A DNA stretch of 64,000 bases from Hoeflea sp. (GTDB lineage Bacteria > Pseudomonadota > Alphaproteobacteria > Rhizobiales > Rhizobiaceae). The stretch covers positions 1 to 64,000 of the forward strand of contig NZ_JAUXOD010000122.1 of assembly GCF_030682515.1 (NCBI RefSeq), in the 5' to 3' direction. The translations under genes and the position numbers were made by a program. Each line of letters opens with the position of its first letter. Within the stretch, counting starts at the first letter, position 1. Positions 54,273 through 63,430 of the stretch are shown here, in pieces. The notes under the pieces were generated by a model. It was not told where the DNA came from. It searched no databases and saw nothing but the letters and a program-made list of their open reading frames with translations.

Positions 54273-54860
54273 ATGGGTGGCAAGAAGATACTGATGCTGA
54301 CGGGGGAATTCACGGAGGAATACGAGATCTTCGTGTTCCAGCAGGGCATGGAGGCCGTGGGGCATACGGTCCACGTCGTCTGTCCGGACAAGAAGGCAGG
54401 GGACCGGATCAAGACCTCCCTGCATGATTTCGAGGGCGACCAGACCTACACCGAAAAGCCCGGCCATTATGCCGACATCAACAAGACCTTCACGGAAGTG
54501 AAGGTCGAGGACTACCACGCCGTCTATGCGGCGGGCGGCCGCGGCCCCGAATATATCCGCACCGACAAGCGGGTGCAGGCCATGGTCCGGCATTTCCACG
54601 AGTCCGGAAAGCCGATCTTCACGATCTGCCATGGCGTCCAGATCCTGATGGCGGTGCCGGGCGTGCTGACGGGCAAGAAGGTGGCAGGTCTCGGCGCCTG
54701 CGAGCCCGAGATCACCGCCGTCGGCGGCACCTATATCGACGTGAAGCCGACGGAAGCCTATGTCGACGGCAATATGGTCTCGGCCAAAGGCTGGACCGGG
54801 CTTGCCGCCTTCATGCGCGAATGCCTGAAGGTGCTCGGCACCAAGATCACGCACAGCTGA
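54273..54860 (+). CDS. DJ-1/PfpI family protein
   Basis: KKILMLTGEFTEEYEIFVFQQGMEAVGHTVHVVCPDKKAG; AVYAAGGRGPEYIRTDKRVQAMVRHFHESGKPIFTICHGVQILMA. Confidence 0.92.
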   Translation: MGGKKILMLTGEFTEEYEIFVFQQGMEAVGHTVHVVCPDKKAGDRIKTSLHDFEGDQTYTEKPGHYADINKTFTEVKVEDYHAVYAAGGRGPEYIRTDKRVQAMVRHFHESGKPIFTICHGVQILMAVPGVLTGKKVAGLGACEPEITAVGGTYIDVKPTEAYVDGNMVSAKGWTGLAAFMRECLKVLGTKITHS

Positions 54861-54874
54861 GCGGTCGTCCAAGC

Positions 54875-54911
54875 GCCGCCGCACGGGGCCTTCAGGGTCC
54901 CGTGCTGCGGC
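54875..54911. terminator. Bidirectional terminator-like hairpin between convergent operons
   Basis: GCCGC-c-GCACGGG ... CCCGTGC-t-GCGGC. Confidence 0.6.
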
Positions 54912-54932
54912 CTTTGACGATCGGCGCGGCGA

Positions 54933-55796
54933 TCAGGCCTCGCCGGCCCTGTTCAGCACGAAGTCGAAACGGGATTTCCACATCGTGTCGCCGTCGGAGC
55001 CGGGCTCGAATGCGGTCAAGAGCGACGCCTTGACGCCGAACACCGCGTCCGATGTGAGCCAGGGGTCGTCGGCCACGAAGGTGTGGGTGACGACCGTCTC
55101 GAACCCATCCGCCGAGACGATGAAATGCATGTGCCCCGGCCGGTTCGGGTGGCGCCCGAGCGCAGAGAGCATCTGCCCGACCGGACCGTCATCGGGGATC
55201 GGGTAGGACACCGGCCGGATGCCGCGAAACGCGTAGGCCCCGTCCTCGCCGGTCACGAACACGCCGCGATTGTTCCATTTGGGCTGGATGTCGGGCTGCT
55301 GGACGTCATAGAAGCCGTCGGCATTGTCGCACCAGACATCGAGCGTCGCGCCCTTCACCGGCTTGCCGTCGAGGTCGAGAACCCGGCCCTCGAACAGGCA
55401 GCTCTCGCCCTTGCCGTCGAGCGAGATCATCTCGCCCATGGCGCGCACCGGCGCGCCCTCGACATGAAACGGGCCCAGCACGGTGTTCTCGGTCGCCCCC
55501 GAGGGCCTGCGATTGTTGATCGCATCGACCAGCATCGACAGGCCGAGCACGTCCGACAGCAGGATGAACTCCTGCCGGTTGCCGTCGCACATCTGCCCGG
55601 TGCGGGTGAGGAAGCCGATCGCCGTCGCCCATTCCGCCTGGGTCAGCTCGACGTCCTTGGCAAACGCATGCAGGTGCTTGACGAGCGAGCCCATCACCTG
55701 GCGCAGGCGCGGATCGGCCTGATCGCTCATGCGGGCGTTGACGCTTTCGACGGACGCGGCCTCGGTGAAATAGTCGATACCCTTTGCCGTGCTCAT
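54933..55796 (-). CDS. Intradiol ring-cleavage dioxygenase, probable hydroxyquinol 1,2-dioxygenase
   Basis: LSMLVDAINNRRPSGATENTVLGPFHVEGAP; GKPVKGATLDVWCDNADGFYDVQQPDIQPKWNNRGVFVTGEDGAYAFRGIRPVSYPIPDDGPVGQML; RPGHMHFIVSADGFETVVTHTF. Confidence 0.9.
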   Translation of the reverse strand: MSTAKGIDYFTEAASVESVNARMSDQADPRLRQVMGSLVKHLHAFAKDVELTQAEWATAIGFLTRTGQMCDGNRQEFILLSDVLGLSMLVDAINNRRPSGATENTVLGPFHVEGAPVRAMGEMISLDGKGESCLFEGRVLDLDGKPVKGATLDVWCDNADGFYDVQQPDIQPKWNNRGVFVTGEDGAYAFRGIRPVSYPIPDDGPVGQMLSALGRHPNRPGHMHFIVSADGFETVVTHTFVADDPWLTSDAVFGVKASLLTAFEPGSDGDTMWKSRFDFVLNRAGEA

Positions 55797-57583
55797 GCCA
55801 CGTCCTCCTTGTCTTGCGAGACGCCCGGCGCACGGCCGAGGACCGAACTCATCACACGCATCAATTCGCCCGCCGGGTCGTCCGGCAGAACCATCGCGCG
55901 CCAGGCCACATGGTGGTCCGGGCGGACCAGCACGCAGCCGCTTTCGGCCGTTTCGCGCGCGGTCGCCCAGTCGCCGTGATGGTCGACCCATGTCCGCCGC
56001 GGGCCGATCACATGCACCACAATGCTGAGACCAAGCGCCTTGCCGACGGTCTCTGCGGCTTCCGTCCAGCGTTCGCCGGAAATCCCGGTCAGGACCGTGA
56101 ACTTTCCCTTGCCGGTGAGGTCGAGCGTGGAGTGCTGCTTGCCGGCCTGGTCATAGACCCAGGCATGGGGAAGGCGCGCGCCCGGCCATGTGGTCGGCTG
56201 GTAGTGCAGTTCCCTGTCCCTGGTGAAGTCCGGCTCCGGCTGGCCGTCGGTCACCGCCGCCGCTGAGGCATAGCGCTGGTTCATCTCAACGCCATGGGCA
56301 TCAAACTCGTATTTCTTGAACTCGAACGCCTTGCGCAGCGCCTCGCGCTGTTTCTCCGCGGCGTTCGTCGCGTCGCAGCGTGCATCCATCGACGCCTGGA
56401 TCTTCTCGATGTCGGTGCCGCCATCCATCCCGAGCGCCTCGAAGATCGGGCCGAATTCGGCGATCGACTGGTTGGCGCGGGTGACGATCTGTTTGGCGAC
56501 CGGCGCACGCTCCTGCGAATAGGTGTCGAGGAGCGCTGGGCCCGCCTCGCCGCGGATGACGGCGGCAAGCTTCCAGGCGAGGTTGAAGCCGTCCTGGATC
56601 GAGGTGTTGGAGCCGAGCCCGTTCGACGGCGGATGCCGGTGTGCGGCGTCGCCCATGATGAAGGCGCGCCCCTTCTGCATGTGGGTCGCGTACATGTTGT
56701 TGACGGTCCAGGTGTTGGCCGACAAGAGTTCGATCTCGAGATCCGGGTCGCCAACAAGCTGGCGCGCCACGCCGGTGGCGATCTCGGGGGTGACTTCCGG
56801 AGCGGGCTGGTTGATGTCGTAGCCCCAGACGATCAGCCATTCGGTCCATGGCCGCACCATGCGCACCAGCCCCATGCCGATGCCGCCGACGTCGGCGCCG
56901 GGCTGCATCACCCAGTAGAGGACCGAGGGGCGGTGGGCCACATATTTGGAGAGGTCCGCGCGAAACAGGATGTTCATCGATCCGCCGACGCCCATCTTGC
57001 CCTCGAACGGAAGGCCCAGGTCCTCGGCAACCTTGGAATTGCCGCCGTCGGCACCGATCAGATATTTCGAGCGGATGGTGATCTCTTTGCCTGTCAGGCG
57101 GTCGAGGCAGGTGGTCGTCACGCCGTCAGCGTCCTGGACATGGGAGAGGTACTGGGTCGACATCCGCGCCTGCGTGCCGCGCGAGCAAGCTGTCTTGAAC
57201 AAGAGCGGCTCCATCAGCGTCTGCGGCAGGTCGTTCATCATCGTGGGCGACGACAGATGGTGCTCCGCCCGCGATAGCGGATGGCTGCCCCAGCTCTTCA
57301 TCCGGCCGATCTCCTCGCCGGCGAGGCTCTCGCAGAACACGTTCTCGCCCATTAGGTCCTGCGGCGTGCAGTGCATGTAGGCTTCCGCCTCGACCTCGGG
57401 TCCGAGGTCGCGCAGCACCTCCATCGTGCGCTGGTTGGTGATGTGGGCCCGCGGCGTGTTGGCGAGCCATCGGTAGCGATTGACCACCATGTTCTCGACG
57501 CCATAGGACGACAGCAGCGCCGCGGTGGCCGAGCCGGCCGGCCCGGTTCCGATGATGAGTACGTCCGTGGTGATATCCGCCAT
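55793..57583 (-). CDS. FAD-dependent aromatic hydroxylase (TfdB/phenol hydroxylase-like flavin monooxygenase)
   Basis: DVLIIGTGPAGSATAALLSSYGVENMVVNRYRWLANTPRAHITNQRTMEVLRDLG; DG motif YLIGADGGNSKVAEDLGL; GDAAHRHPPSNGLGSNTSIQDGFNLAWKLAAVI; true start 57583. Confidence 0.9.
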   Translation of the reverse strand: MADITTDVLIIGTGPAGSATAALLSSYGVENMVVNRYRWLANTPRAHITNQRTMEVLRDLGPEVEAEAYMHCTPQDLMGENVFCESLAGEEIGRMKSWGSHPLSRAEHHLSSPTMMNDLPQTLMEPLLFKTACSRGTQARMSTQYLSHVQDADGVTTTCLDRLTGKEITIRSKYLIGADGGNSKVAEDLGLPFEGKMGVGGSMNILFRADLSKYVAHRPSVLYWVMQPGADVGGIGMGLVRMVRPWTEWLIVWGYDINQPAPEVTPEIATGVARQLVGDPDLEIELLSANTWTVNNMYATHMQKGRAFIMGDAAHRHPPSNGLGSNTSIQDGFNLAWKLAAVIRGEAGPALLDTYSQERAPVAKQIVTRANQSIAEFGPIFEALGMDGGTDIEKIQASMDARCDATNAAEKQREALRKAFEFKKYEFDAHGVEMNQRYASAAAVTDGQPEPDFTRDRELHYQPTTWPGARLPHAWVYDQAGKQHSTLDLTGKGKFTVLTGISGERWTEAAETVGKALGLSIVVHVIGPRRTWVDHHGDWATARETAESGCVLVRPDHHVAWRAMVLPDDPAGELMRVMSSVLGRAPGVSQDKEDVA

Positions 57584-57585
57584 GT

Positions 57586-58665
57586 TTATTCCTCCCTTGA
57601 TGGTTTGGACCGATCGGCAAGCTTTCCGCCCGAAAGCCGGCGCCGGATCGGGAACAACTGAATGCCGCTCTTGTCGCTGATCAGGCCCCACAGCCCGCGC
57701 GGCGCAAACAGCATGATGACGATGCCGATCCCGCCCAGCGCGATCAGGTACCAGGACCCGTAATCGGCAAACAGGGTCTGCAGCGCGAAGAACACCAGCA
57801 CGCCGATGATCGGGCCCTCGATGGTGCCGATGCCGCCGATCACCACGATGAAGATCACGAAGGCGGTCCAGTCGATCACCGAGAACGCGCTGTCCGGGCT
57901 GATCCGGCCGTTCTGCAGGAAGATCAGGCCGCCGGCGAGACCCGTGCCGAAGGCGGCGATCAGGAAGACCATCCATTTCATCCGCGCCGCATCGACCCCG
58001 ACCGATTTGGCCGCCTCCATGTTGTCGCGCACGGCTGCAAGCGCCAGGCCGCGCTTGGTTCGCAGGAGCCAGTAGATGCCGCCGATGGTGGCCACCAGCA
58101 GCGCGAGCGCCAGCCAGTAGGCAAGGATGTCGCGCGCCGCCGAATCGCGCACGTCGAACACGCTCTGGATCCACGTCACGCCCCACATCACCTCGCGGGC
58201 CTCGCGCGGCATCGACGTGCCGGTGCCGCCGCCGACCGACCGCCACTGCGCCACCACCAGCCGCGCCACCTCGGCCACCACCCAGGTTCCGATGGCGAAA
58301 TAGGCGCCCTGCAGGCGAAACGCGAAAAACGCCGTGGGAATGGCCAGCAGCAGCGCGCCGACGCCCGACAGCAACAGTGCCGCAATCGGGTTCAGTCCCC
58401 ACAGGATAACGGAGCCGAACAGCATATAGGCGCCGAAGCCGACGAAAGCCTGCTGCCCGACGCTCACCAGCCCGCCATAGCCCGCAAGCAGGTTCCAGAA
58501 CTGGGCCAGCACCAGCATGGTGAAGATGAAGAACAGGTCCTGGATCAGTCCGCGCCCGGCGAAGGCGGGGAGCACGATCGCCACGACCACAAGGCAGGCC
58601 GCGGCAATGGCCCCGAAGGTCGATGTCCGGGTGCGGGTGGAGACGAGATAGGGGGGTGTGCGCAT
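57586..58665 (-). CDS. Branched-chain amino acid-type ABC transporter permease (LivM-like)
   Basis: LLAGYGGLVSVGQQAFVGFGAYMLF; GLALAAVRDNMEAAKSVGVDAARMKWMVFLIAAFGTGLAGGL. Confidence 0.92.
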   Translation of the reverse strand: MRTPPYLVSTRTRTSTFGAIAAACLVVVAIVLPAFAGRGLIQDLFFIFTMLVLAQFWNLLAGYGGLVSVGQQAFVGFGAYMLFGSVILWGLNPIAALLLSGVGALLLAIPTAFFAFRLQGAYFAIGTWVVAEVARLVVAQWRSVGGGTGTSMPREAREVMWGVTWIQSVFDVRDSAARDILAYWLALALLVATIGGIYWLLRTKRGLALAAVRDNMEAAKSVGVDAARMKWMVFLIAAFGTGLAGGLIFLQNGRISPDSAFSVIDWTAFVIFIVVIGGIGTIEGPIIGVLVFFALQTLFADYGSWYLIALGGIGIVIMLFAPRGLWGLISDKSGIQLFPIRRRLSGGKLADRSKPSREE

Positions 58666-59528
58666 CAGTCGTTCGCCCTCGGAAACAGTCCCCGCGGCCG
58701 GACCAGAAGCACCAGCAGGAAGGCCAGGTGTCCGGCCAGTATCTGCCATTCGGGATTGATGGCGGCCCCCAGCGTCTGGGCCACGCCGATGATGATCCCG
58801 CCTGCGAGCGTCCCCCACAGCGAGCCGAGTCCGCCGATGATGACGGCCTCGAAGGCATAGATCAGCCGCGCCGGACCGATGGTCGGATCGAAATTGGAGC
58901 GCGTGCCCAGATAGAGCGCGGCGATGGTGACGACGACCATGGCGATGCCGGTGGCCTGGGCGAAGACCCGCTGCGGCTTGATGCCCATCAGGCCTGCGGT
59001 GACCGGATCATCGGAGGTGGCGCGGAACGCGCGTCCGAGCGAGGTGCGGTAGAACAGCCATTGCAACGCCAGGATCACCCCGATCGCTGACAGCAGGGTC
59101 AGAAGCGGCATCAATCCGACCGTGACCGGGCCGATGGGCAGCGACGCGGTTTCGAGAGTGCCTGCGGGAATGCGGCGGCTGTCGGCGGAGAAGCCCTCCT
59201 GCAGCACGTTCTGGATCACCACGGAGAGGCCAAAGGTGACCAGCAGCGGCGGCAGGATATCAGCGCCGAGCACCCGGTTGAGCACGAAGCGCTGCAGGCC
59301 GTAGCCTATGGCGAACATCACCGGCATGGCGACAAGCGCCGCCACGAACGGATTGAGCCCGAGCATCGAGACGATGACCAGCAGCAGATAGGCAGCGAGC
59401 ACGATCAGGTCGCCATGGGCCAGGTTGACCAGCCGCATGATGCCGAACACCAGCGAAAGCCCCGCCGCAAACAGCGCATAGAGGCCTCCGAGCAGGATCC
59501 CCTGCACGATCGTGTCCACCCAGATCAT
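58665..59528 (-). CDS. Branched-chain amino acid-type ABC transporter permease (LivH-like)
   Basis: MIWVDTIVQGILLGGLYALFAAGLSLVFGIMRLVNLAHGDLIVLAAYL; LGRAFRATSDDPVTAGLMGIKPQRVFAQATGIA; true start 59528. Confidence 0.92.
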   Translation of the reverse strand: MIWVDTIVQGILLGGLYALFAAGLSLVFGIMRLVNLAHGDLIVLAAYLLLVIVSMLGLNPFVAALVAMPVMFAIGYGLQRFVLNRVLGADILPPLLVTFGLSVVIQNVLQEGFSADSRRIPAGTLETASLPIGPVTVGLMPLLTLLSAIGVILALQWLFYRTSLGRAFRATSDDPVTAGLMGIKPQRVFAQATGIAMVVVTIAALYLGTRSNFDPTIGPARLIYAFEAVIIGGLGSLWGTLAGGIIIGVAQTLGAAINPEWQILAGHLAFLLVLLVRPRGLFPRAND

Positions 59529-60232
59529 GCGGCCACTCCAAAATAGGCCTTGTGAATGGCGTCGCGGCTCAGCTCCTCCGGCGTCCCCTCGAGCGTCACC
59601 TTGCCTTCCATCATGCAGTAGACCCGGTCGGCGACCTTGAGGGCCTGGCCGATGTCCTGTTCGACGATGATGACGGACGCTCCGGCTTGTCTGATCCGGG
59701 GCAGCGCCGCGTAGATGTCGCGGATGATGACGGGCGCGAGGCCCAGCGAAAGCTCGTCGCAGAGCAGGACCCTGGGATTGCTCATCAGCGCCCGGCCGAT
59801 CGCCACCATCTGCTGCTGGCCGCCCGACAGCGCATTGCCGGGCGCGGTGCGGCGCTCCTTCAGCATCGGGAACATCCCATAGACCGCGTCGAGGTCCCAG
59901 GCGCCGTTGCCGCTGCTCCGGTAGGCGCCGATCATCAGGTTCTCCTCGACGCTGAGCGACGGGAACAGGCGGCGGCCTTCGGGCACCATGGAGATGCCGA
60001 GCGCGACGATGTCGTCGGCCGGAAGCGCCCCGATCGGCCGGCCATCGAGCAGCACCATGCCCGGCTCCTGCCTGAGCACGCCCGACAGCGAGCGCAGCAG
60101 CGAGGACTTGCCCGCGCCATTGGCGCCGATGATGGCGACGCATTCGCCTTGATCGAGCCTTATATCGACCCCGAAGAGGGCCTGGAAATCGCCGTAATGG
60201 GCTGTCAGCCCATGGGTTTCAAGCAGCGCCAT
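59525..60232 (-). CDS. Branched-chain amino acid-type ABC transporter ATP-binding protein (LivF-like)
   Basis: GANGAGKSSLLRSLSG; VPEGRRLFPSLSVEENLMIGAY; LSGGQQQMVAIGRALM; true start 60232. Confidence 0.93.
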   Translation of the reverse strand: MALLETHGLTAHYGDFQALFGVDIRLDQGECVAIIGANGAGKSSLLRSLSGVLRQEPGMVLLDGRPIGALPADDIVALGISMVPEGRRLFPSLSVEENLMIGAYRSSGNGAWDLDAVYGMFPMLKERRTAPGNALSGGQQQMVAIGRALMSNPRVLLCDELSLGLAPVIIRDIYAALPRIRQAGASVIIVEQDIGQALKVADRVYCMMEGKVTLEGTPEELSRDAIHKAYFGVAA

Positions 60233-60966
60233 CAGACCTCGATCCCCAGGTAGATTTCCTGCACGTCCTTGGACGCCATGATCGCCTCCGGCTCGCCAAG
60301 GCCGATGATCTTGCCGAAATCCAGCACCAGCAACCGCTCGACCACGCGGTTGAGCGCGTGCAGCACATGCTCGATCCAGATGATCGTCACGCCCTCGCGG
60401 TGCAGCGCACGGATGGTGTCGACCAGCGCGATGCACTCGCCCTCCGTCAGGCCTCCTGCGATCTCGTCGAGCAGCAGAAGCTTCGGATCCGTGGCCATGG
60501 CGCGGGCGAGTTCAAGCCGCTTGCGCTGCAGCAGCGAAAGGCTGCCTGCCAGCACATTGGCCGAGCCGATCAGTTCGGTGCGCTCGAGGATCCCGGCGCA
60601 GGCCTGTTCGGCCTCGCCTTCACTGCAGGGCCGGCCGTGGGTGGCCGCCACCAGCAGGTTCTCGAACACGGTGAGCTTGTCGAAGGGTTGCGGGATCTGG
60701 AACGAGCGCCCGACGCCGGCGATGCAGCGCTGCATCGGCGGCACCCTTGTCACATCCTCGCCCATGAACAGGATCGACCCGCTGTCGGGGCGAAGATTGC
60801 CGGTGATGAGGTTGAACAGCGTCGACTTGCCGGCGCCGTTCGGACCGATGATACCCAGCGCCTCGCCCGGCGGCACCGCAAAGCTCACGTCATCCGTCAC
60901 CGTGAGCGCGCCGAAGCTTTTCGACACGCCCTCGAGTTTCAGGATCGGTTCCGCCGGGTTGGTCAT
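60232..60966 (-). CDS. Branched-chain amino acid-type ABC transporter ATP-binding protein (LivG-like)
   Basis: GPNGAGKSTLFNLITGNLRPDSGSI; VGRSFQIPQPFDKLTVFENLLVAA; LLLDEIAGGLTEGECIALVDTIRALH; true start 60966. Confidence 0.93.
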   Translation of the reverse strand: MTNPAEPILKLEGVSKSFGALTVTDDVSFAVPPGEALGIIGPNGAGKSTLFNLITGNLRPDSGSILFMGEDVTRVPPMQRCIAGVGRSFQIPQPFDKLTVFENLLVAATHGRPCSEGEAEQACAGILERTELIGSANVLAGSLSLLQRKRLELARAMATDPKLLLLDEIAGGLTEGECIALVDTIRALHREGVTIIWIEHVLHALNRVVERLLVLDFGKIIGLGEPEAIMASKDVQEIYLGIEV

Positions 60967-61040
60967 GGATCGGGCTTTCAAGCGAGTTTCGGCGATAGTG
61001 TTGAGTGCCGCTCCGCGTTGCGGGGCGGCACGGTTTGGGA

Positions 61041-62321
61041 TCAGGACAGCGCTTCCATCACGCCCTGTGTGGGGATGTTGGGTGCGGTCTTGTTGTCGAC
61101 GACGACGAGATCGAAGGTGCCGTCGTCCTTGCGGCGCCACTGCCCGCCCACCAGCGGTGTCTTACAGACGTTCTTGGCCGCGAACGGCGGAACGCCCTCG
61201 CCGTTCCAGGCGACGCGGCCGACAATGGTGTTGAGATCGCTCTTGGCGATCGTCTCGGCCATGCCTTCGGCATTGGTCGGGTCATCCGCCCGCTTGATGA
61301 CGTCAGCCGCCATCTCGAACAGCGAATGAACAAAACCGATCGGCTGGGTCCACGGACGCCCGGTGGCCTCGGTGAAGGCGGCGGCAAGTTCGGCACAGCT
61401 CTGGCCGGTCAGCGAGGAGCTGAACGGATGGTTGGCCGACCACCAGACTTCAGACGACAGGTTGTGCCCCGCGGCACCCAGCGTTTCCACCGATTGCGGG
61501 AACAGGATCGCCTTGGCCACCGTGATCGCCTTCGGCGCGTAGCCCTGCTGGCTCGCCTGGTTGCGGAAGGTGGTGAAGTCCGGCGGGATCACCACGCCGG
61601 TGACGATGTCGACGCCCGCCTGCTTGAAGGCGTTGATCTGCGCCGTGAAGTCGTCCGTCAGGTTCTGGAACCGGCCCGGATCGGTGGTCTCGTAGCCCGC
61701 GGCGGCGAAGCCCGGCGCCACGCCGACATTCGGATCGCCCCAGGCGTTGCCGTCGGCATCGTTGGGGAACAGGCCGCCCACCTTCTTGTTGGTGTCGAGC
61801 TGGTTCCACATGTTGGTGAACACCGCGATGACGTCTTCGAGGCCCCAGAAATAGTGATAGGTGAAATCGAACGGCTTCCAGCTTTCGGGATTGCCGGGAT
61901 TGCCCTGCTGGCCGATGAACCACGGCTGCCAGGGCGCCTTGGTCGAAATCGTCGGCACCCCTTCGCTTTCGCACACGGTCGAGACCGGGTTGGTGGTTTC
62001 CGGTGTTGAGGCCACCAGCATCAGGTTGACCTCGTTGTTGATGATCAGCTCCTGGGCCACGTCGGCCGCGCGGTTGGGGTTGGACTGGCTGTCCTTGACG
62101 ATGACTTCGACATCCATGCCCTGTTCGGCCACATAGCGGTTGAACATGTCGATGGTGAAGGCGTCGGCTTCGGCAAAGCCTGCCAGCGGGCCGGTCTGCG
62201 GGCTGACATAGCCGATGCGGATCTTCCTGTTCTGCGCGATGGCCGGCATCGCCAGCCCGCCCGCGGCGATGATGAGTCCCCCGGCGGCGGCTGTCTTGAT
62301 AATGCGTCTGCGTGTGATCAT
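61041..62321 (-). CDS. ABC transporter substrate-binding protein (Leu/Ile/Val-type, Tat-like leader)
   Basis: MITRRRIIKTAAAGGLIIAAGGLAMPAIAQNRKIRIGYVSPQTGPLAGFAEADAF. Confidence 0.9.
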   Translation of the reverse strand: MITRRRIIKTAAAGGLIIAAGGLAMPAIAQNRKIRIGYVSPQTGPLAGFAEADAFTIDMFNRYVAEQGMDVEVIVKDSQSNPNRAADVAQELIINNEVNLMLVASTPETTNPVSTVCESEGVPTISTKAPWQPWFIGQQGNPGNPESWKPFDFTYHYFWGLEDVIAVFTNMWNQLDTNKKVGGLFPNDADGNAWGDPNVGVAPGFAAAGYETTDPGRFQNLTDDFTAQINAFKQAGVDIVTGVVIPPDFTTFRNQASQQGYAPKAITVAKAILFPQSVETLGAAGHNLSSEVWWSANHPFSSSLTGQSCAELAAAFTEATGRPWTQPIGFVHSLFEMAADVIKRADDPTNAEGMAETIAKSDLNTIVGRVAWNGEGVPPFAAKNVCKTPLVGGQWRRKDDGTFDLVVVDNKTAPNIPTQGVMEALS

Positions 62322-62362
62322 CTGCTTCTCCTCCCGTGAACGTTTGCTTCTGGATGTCTGCT

Positions 62363-63430
62363 TCAGTGTTCGGGCCTCTGCCCTTCCCAGGCGGCCTGCA
62401 GCAGGGCGCGGATGTCGTCCTGCGTGAAGGGCCGCGGATTTGCGTAGGAATTCTGCACGGCGATCTCCGCCGCCTGATCGAGATCCGTCTCACTCAAGCC
62501 GAGATCGGCAAGCCGCAGCGGCGCGCCGGCGGCCTTCGCGAAATCCCAGAGCCCCGCGCCCGGCGTGGCGCCGAAGATCGCCTCCATCGGTTTGAGCGCG
62601 TCGGTCGCCGCCGCGTTGAAGCTCGTCGTGTGCGGCAGCAGGATGGCATGGGTCTCGGCGTGCGGCGTGTTGAAGGTACCGCCGATCGTGTGGGCGAGCT
62701 TGTGGTGCAGGGACATGGCGACATAGCCGAGCGCCGTCGAGCAGAGCCACGCGCCGTAAAGCACCAGCGCGCGCGCCTCGGGGTCGCGCGGCGTGTCGCC
62801 GAGCACCGGCAATCCGGCCTTGAACGCCTTCATCGCCTCCACCGCCATCAGGCTCGTGACCGGATTGGCGTCCGGCGCATAGAGCGCCTCCACGCCATGG
62901 GCGATGGCGTTGAGCGCCGAGGTCACGGTCATCTGGGAGGGCAGGGTCAGCGTCAGGTCGACATCATAGATCACCGTTTCCGGCCGGATCGAGGCGTTGC
63001 GGCGGGTGGTCTTCCGCCCGTTCTCGGTCTCGCCCAGGATGTCGGTCATCTCCGAGCCGGCATAGCTCGTGGGAATCGCGATCTGGTTGACGCCGGTGCG
63101 GCTGGCGATCGCCTTGCCGAGCCCGATGGTGGAACCGCCGCCGAGTGACACCACGCAGTCGGCGCCGCTCTGCCTGAAGGCGGCGAGCGCCTTTTCGGTG
63201 ACCTCGACCGGCGTGTGCATGGCTGCCTCGCAGAAGGTCCCCGCCGACAGCGCGCCGAGCTGGGCCGCAAGCGCTTTGGCGTCATCGGCCTGGTTCGGCG
63301 TCGACAGCACCAGCGCCTGCCTGCCGCCCAGGCGCTCGACTTCCTGGGCTGTCCGCGCAAGCGTTCCCGAGCCGAAGACGACGCGGGTCGAAATGCCGGG
63401 GAAGGTGAAGCCTTGCGCGGGCAGTGTCAT
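62363..63430 (-). CDS. Maleylacetate reductase-like iron-containing alcohol dehydrogenase
   Basis: FPGISTRVVFGSGTLARTAQEVERLGGRQALVLSTPNQ; GADCVVSLGGGSTIGLGKAIASRTG; ATSYAGSEMTDILGETENGRKTTRRNASIRPETVIYDVDLT; MSLHHKLAHTIGGTFNTPHAETHAILLPHT; true start 63430. Confidence 0.92.
   Translation of the reverse strand: MTLPAQGFTFPGISTRVVFGSGTLARTAQEVERLGGRQALVLSTPNQADDAKALAAQLGALSAGTFCEAAMHTPVEVTEKALAAFRQSGADCVVSLGGGSTIGLGKAIASRTGVNQIAIPTSYAGSEMTDILGETENGRKTTRRNASIRPETVIYDVDLTLTLPSQMTVTSALNAIAHGVEALYAPDANPVTSLMAVEAMKAFKAGLPVLGDTPRDPEARALVLYGAWLCSTALGYVAMSLHHKLAHTIGGTFNTPHAETHAILLPHTTSFNAAATDALKPMEAIFGATPGAGLWDFAKAAGAPLRLADLGLSETDLDQAAEIAVQNSYANPRPFTQDDIRALLQAAWEGQRPEH

Noticed and set aside
55793-58858. 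1021-aa apparent fusion of the FAD hydroxylase with an upstream Arg-rich segment
   Set aside because: N-terminal ~425 residues are an out-of-frame reading of livM; true start is ATG at 57583 after an RBS.
58665-60143. 492-aa version of the LivH permease
   Set aside because: N-terminal extension is a frame-shifted reading of livF; MIWVDTIVQGILLGGLYALF start at 59528 matches the family.
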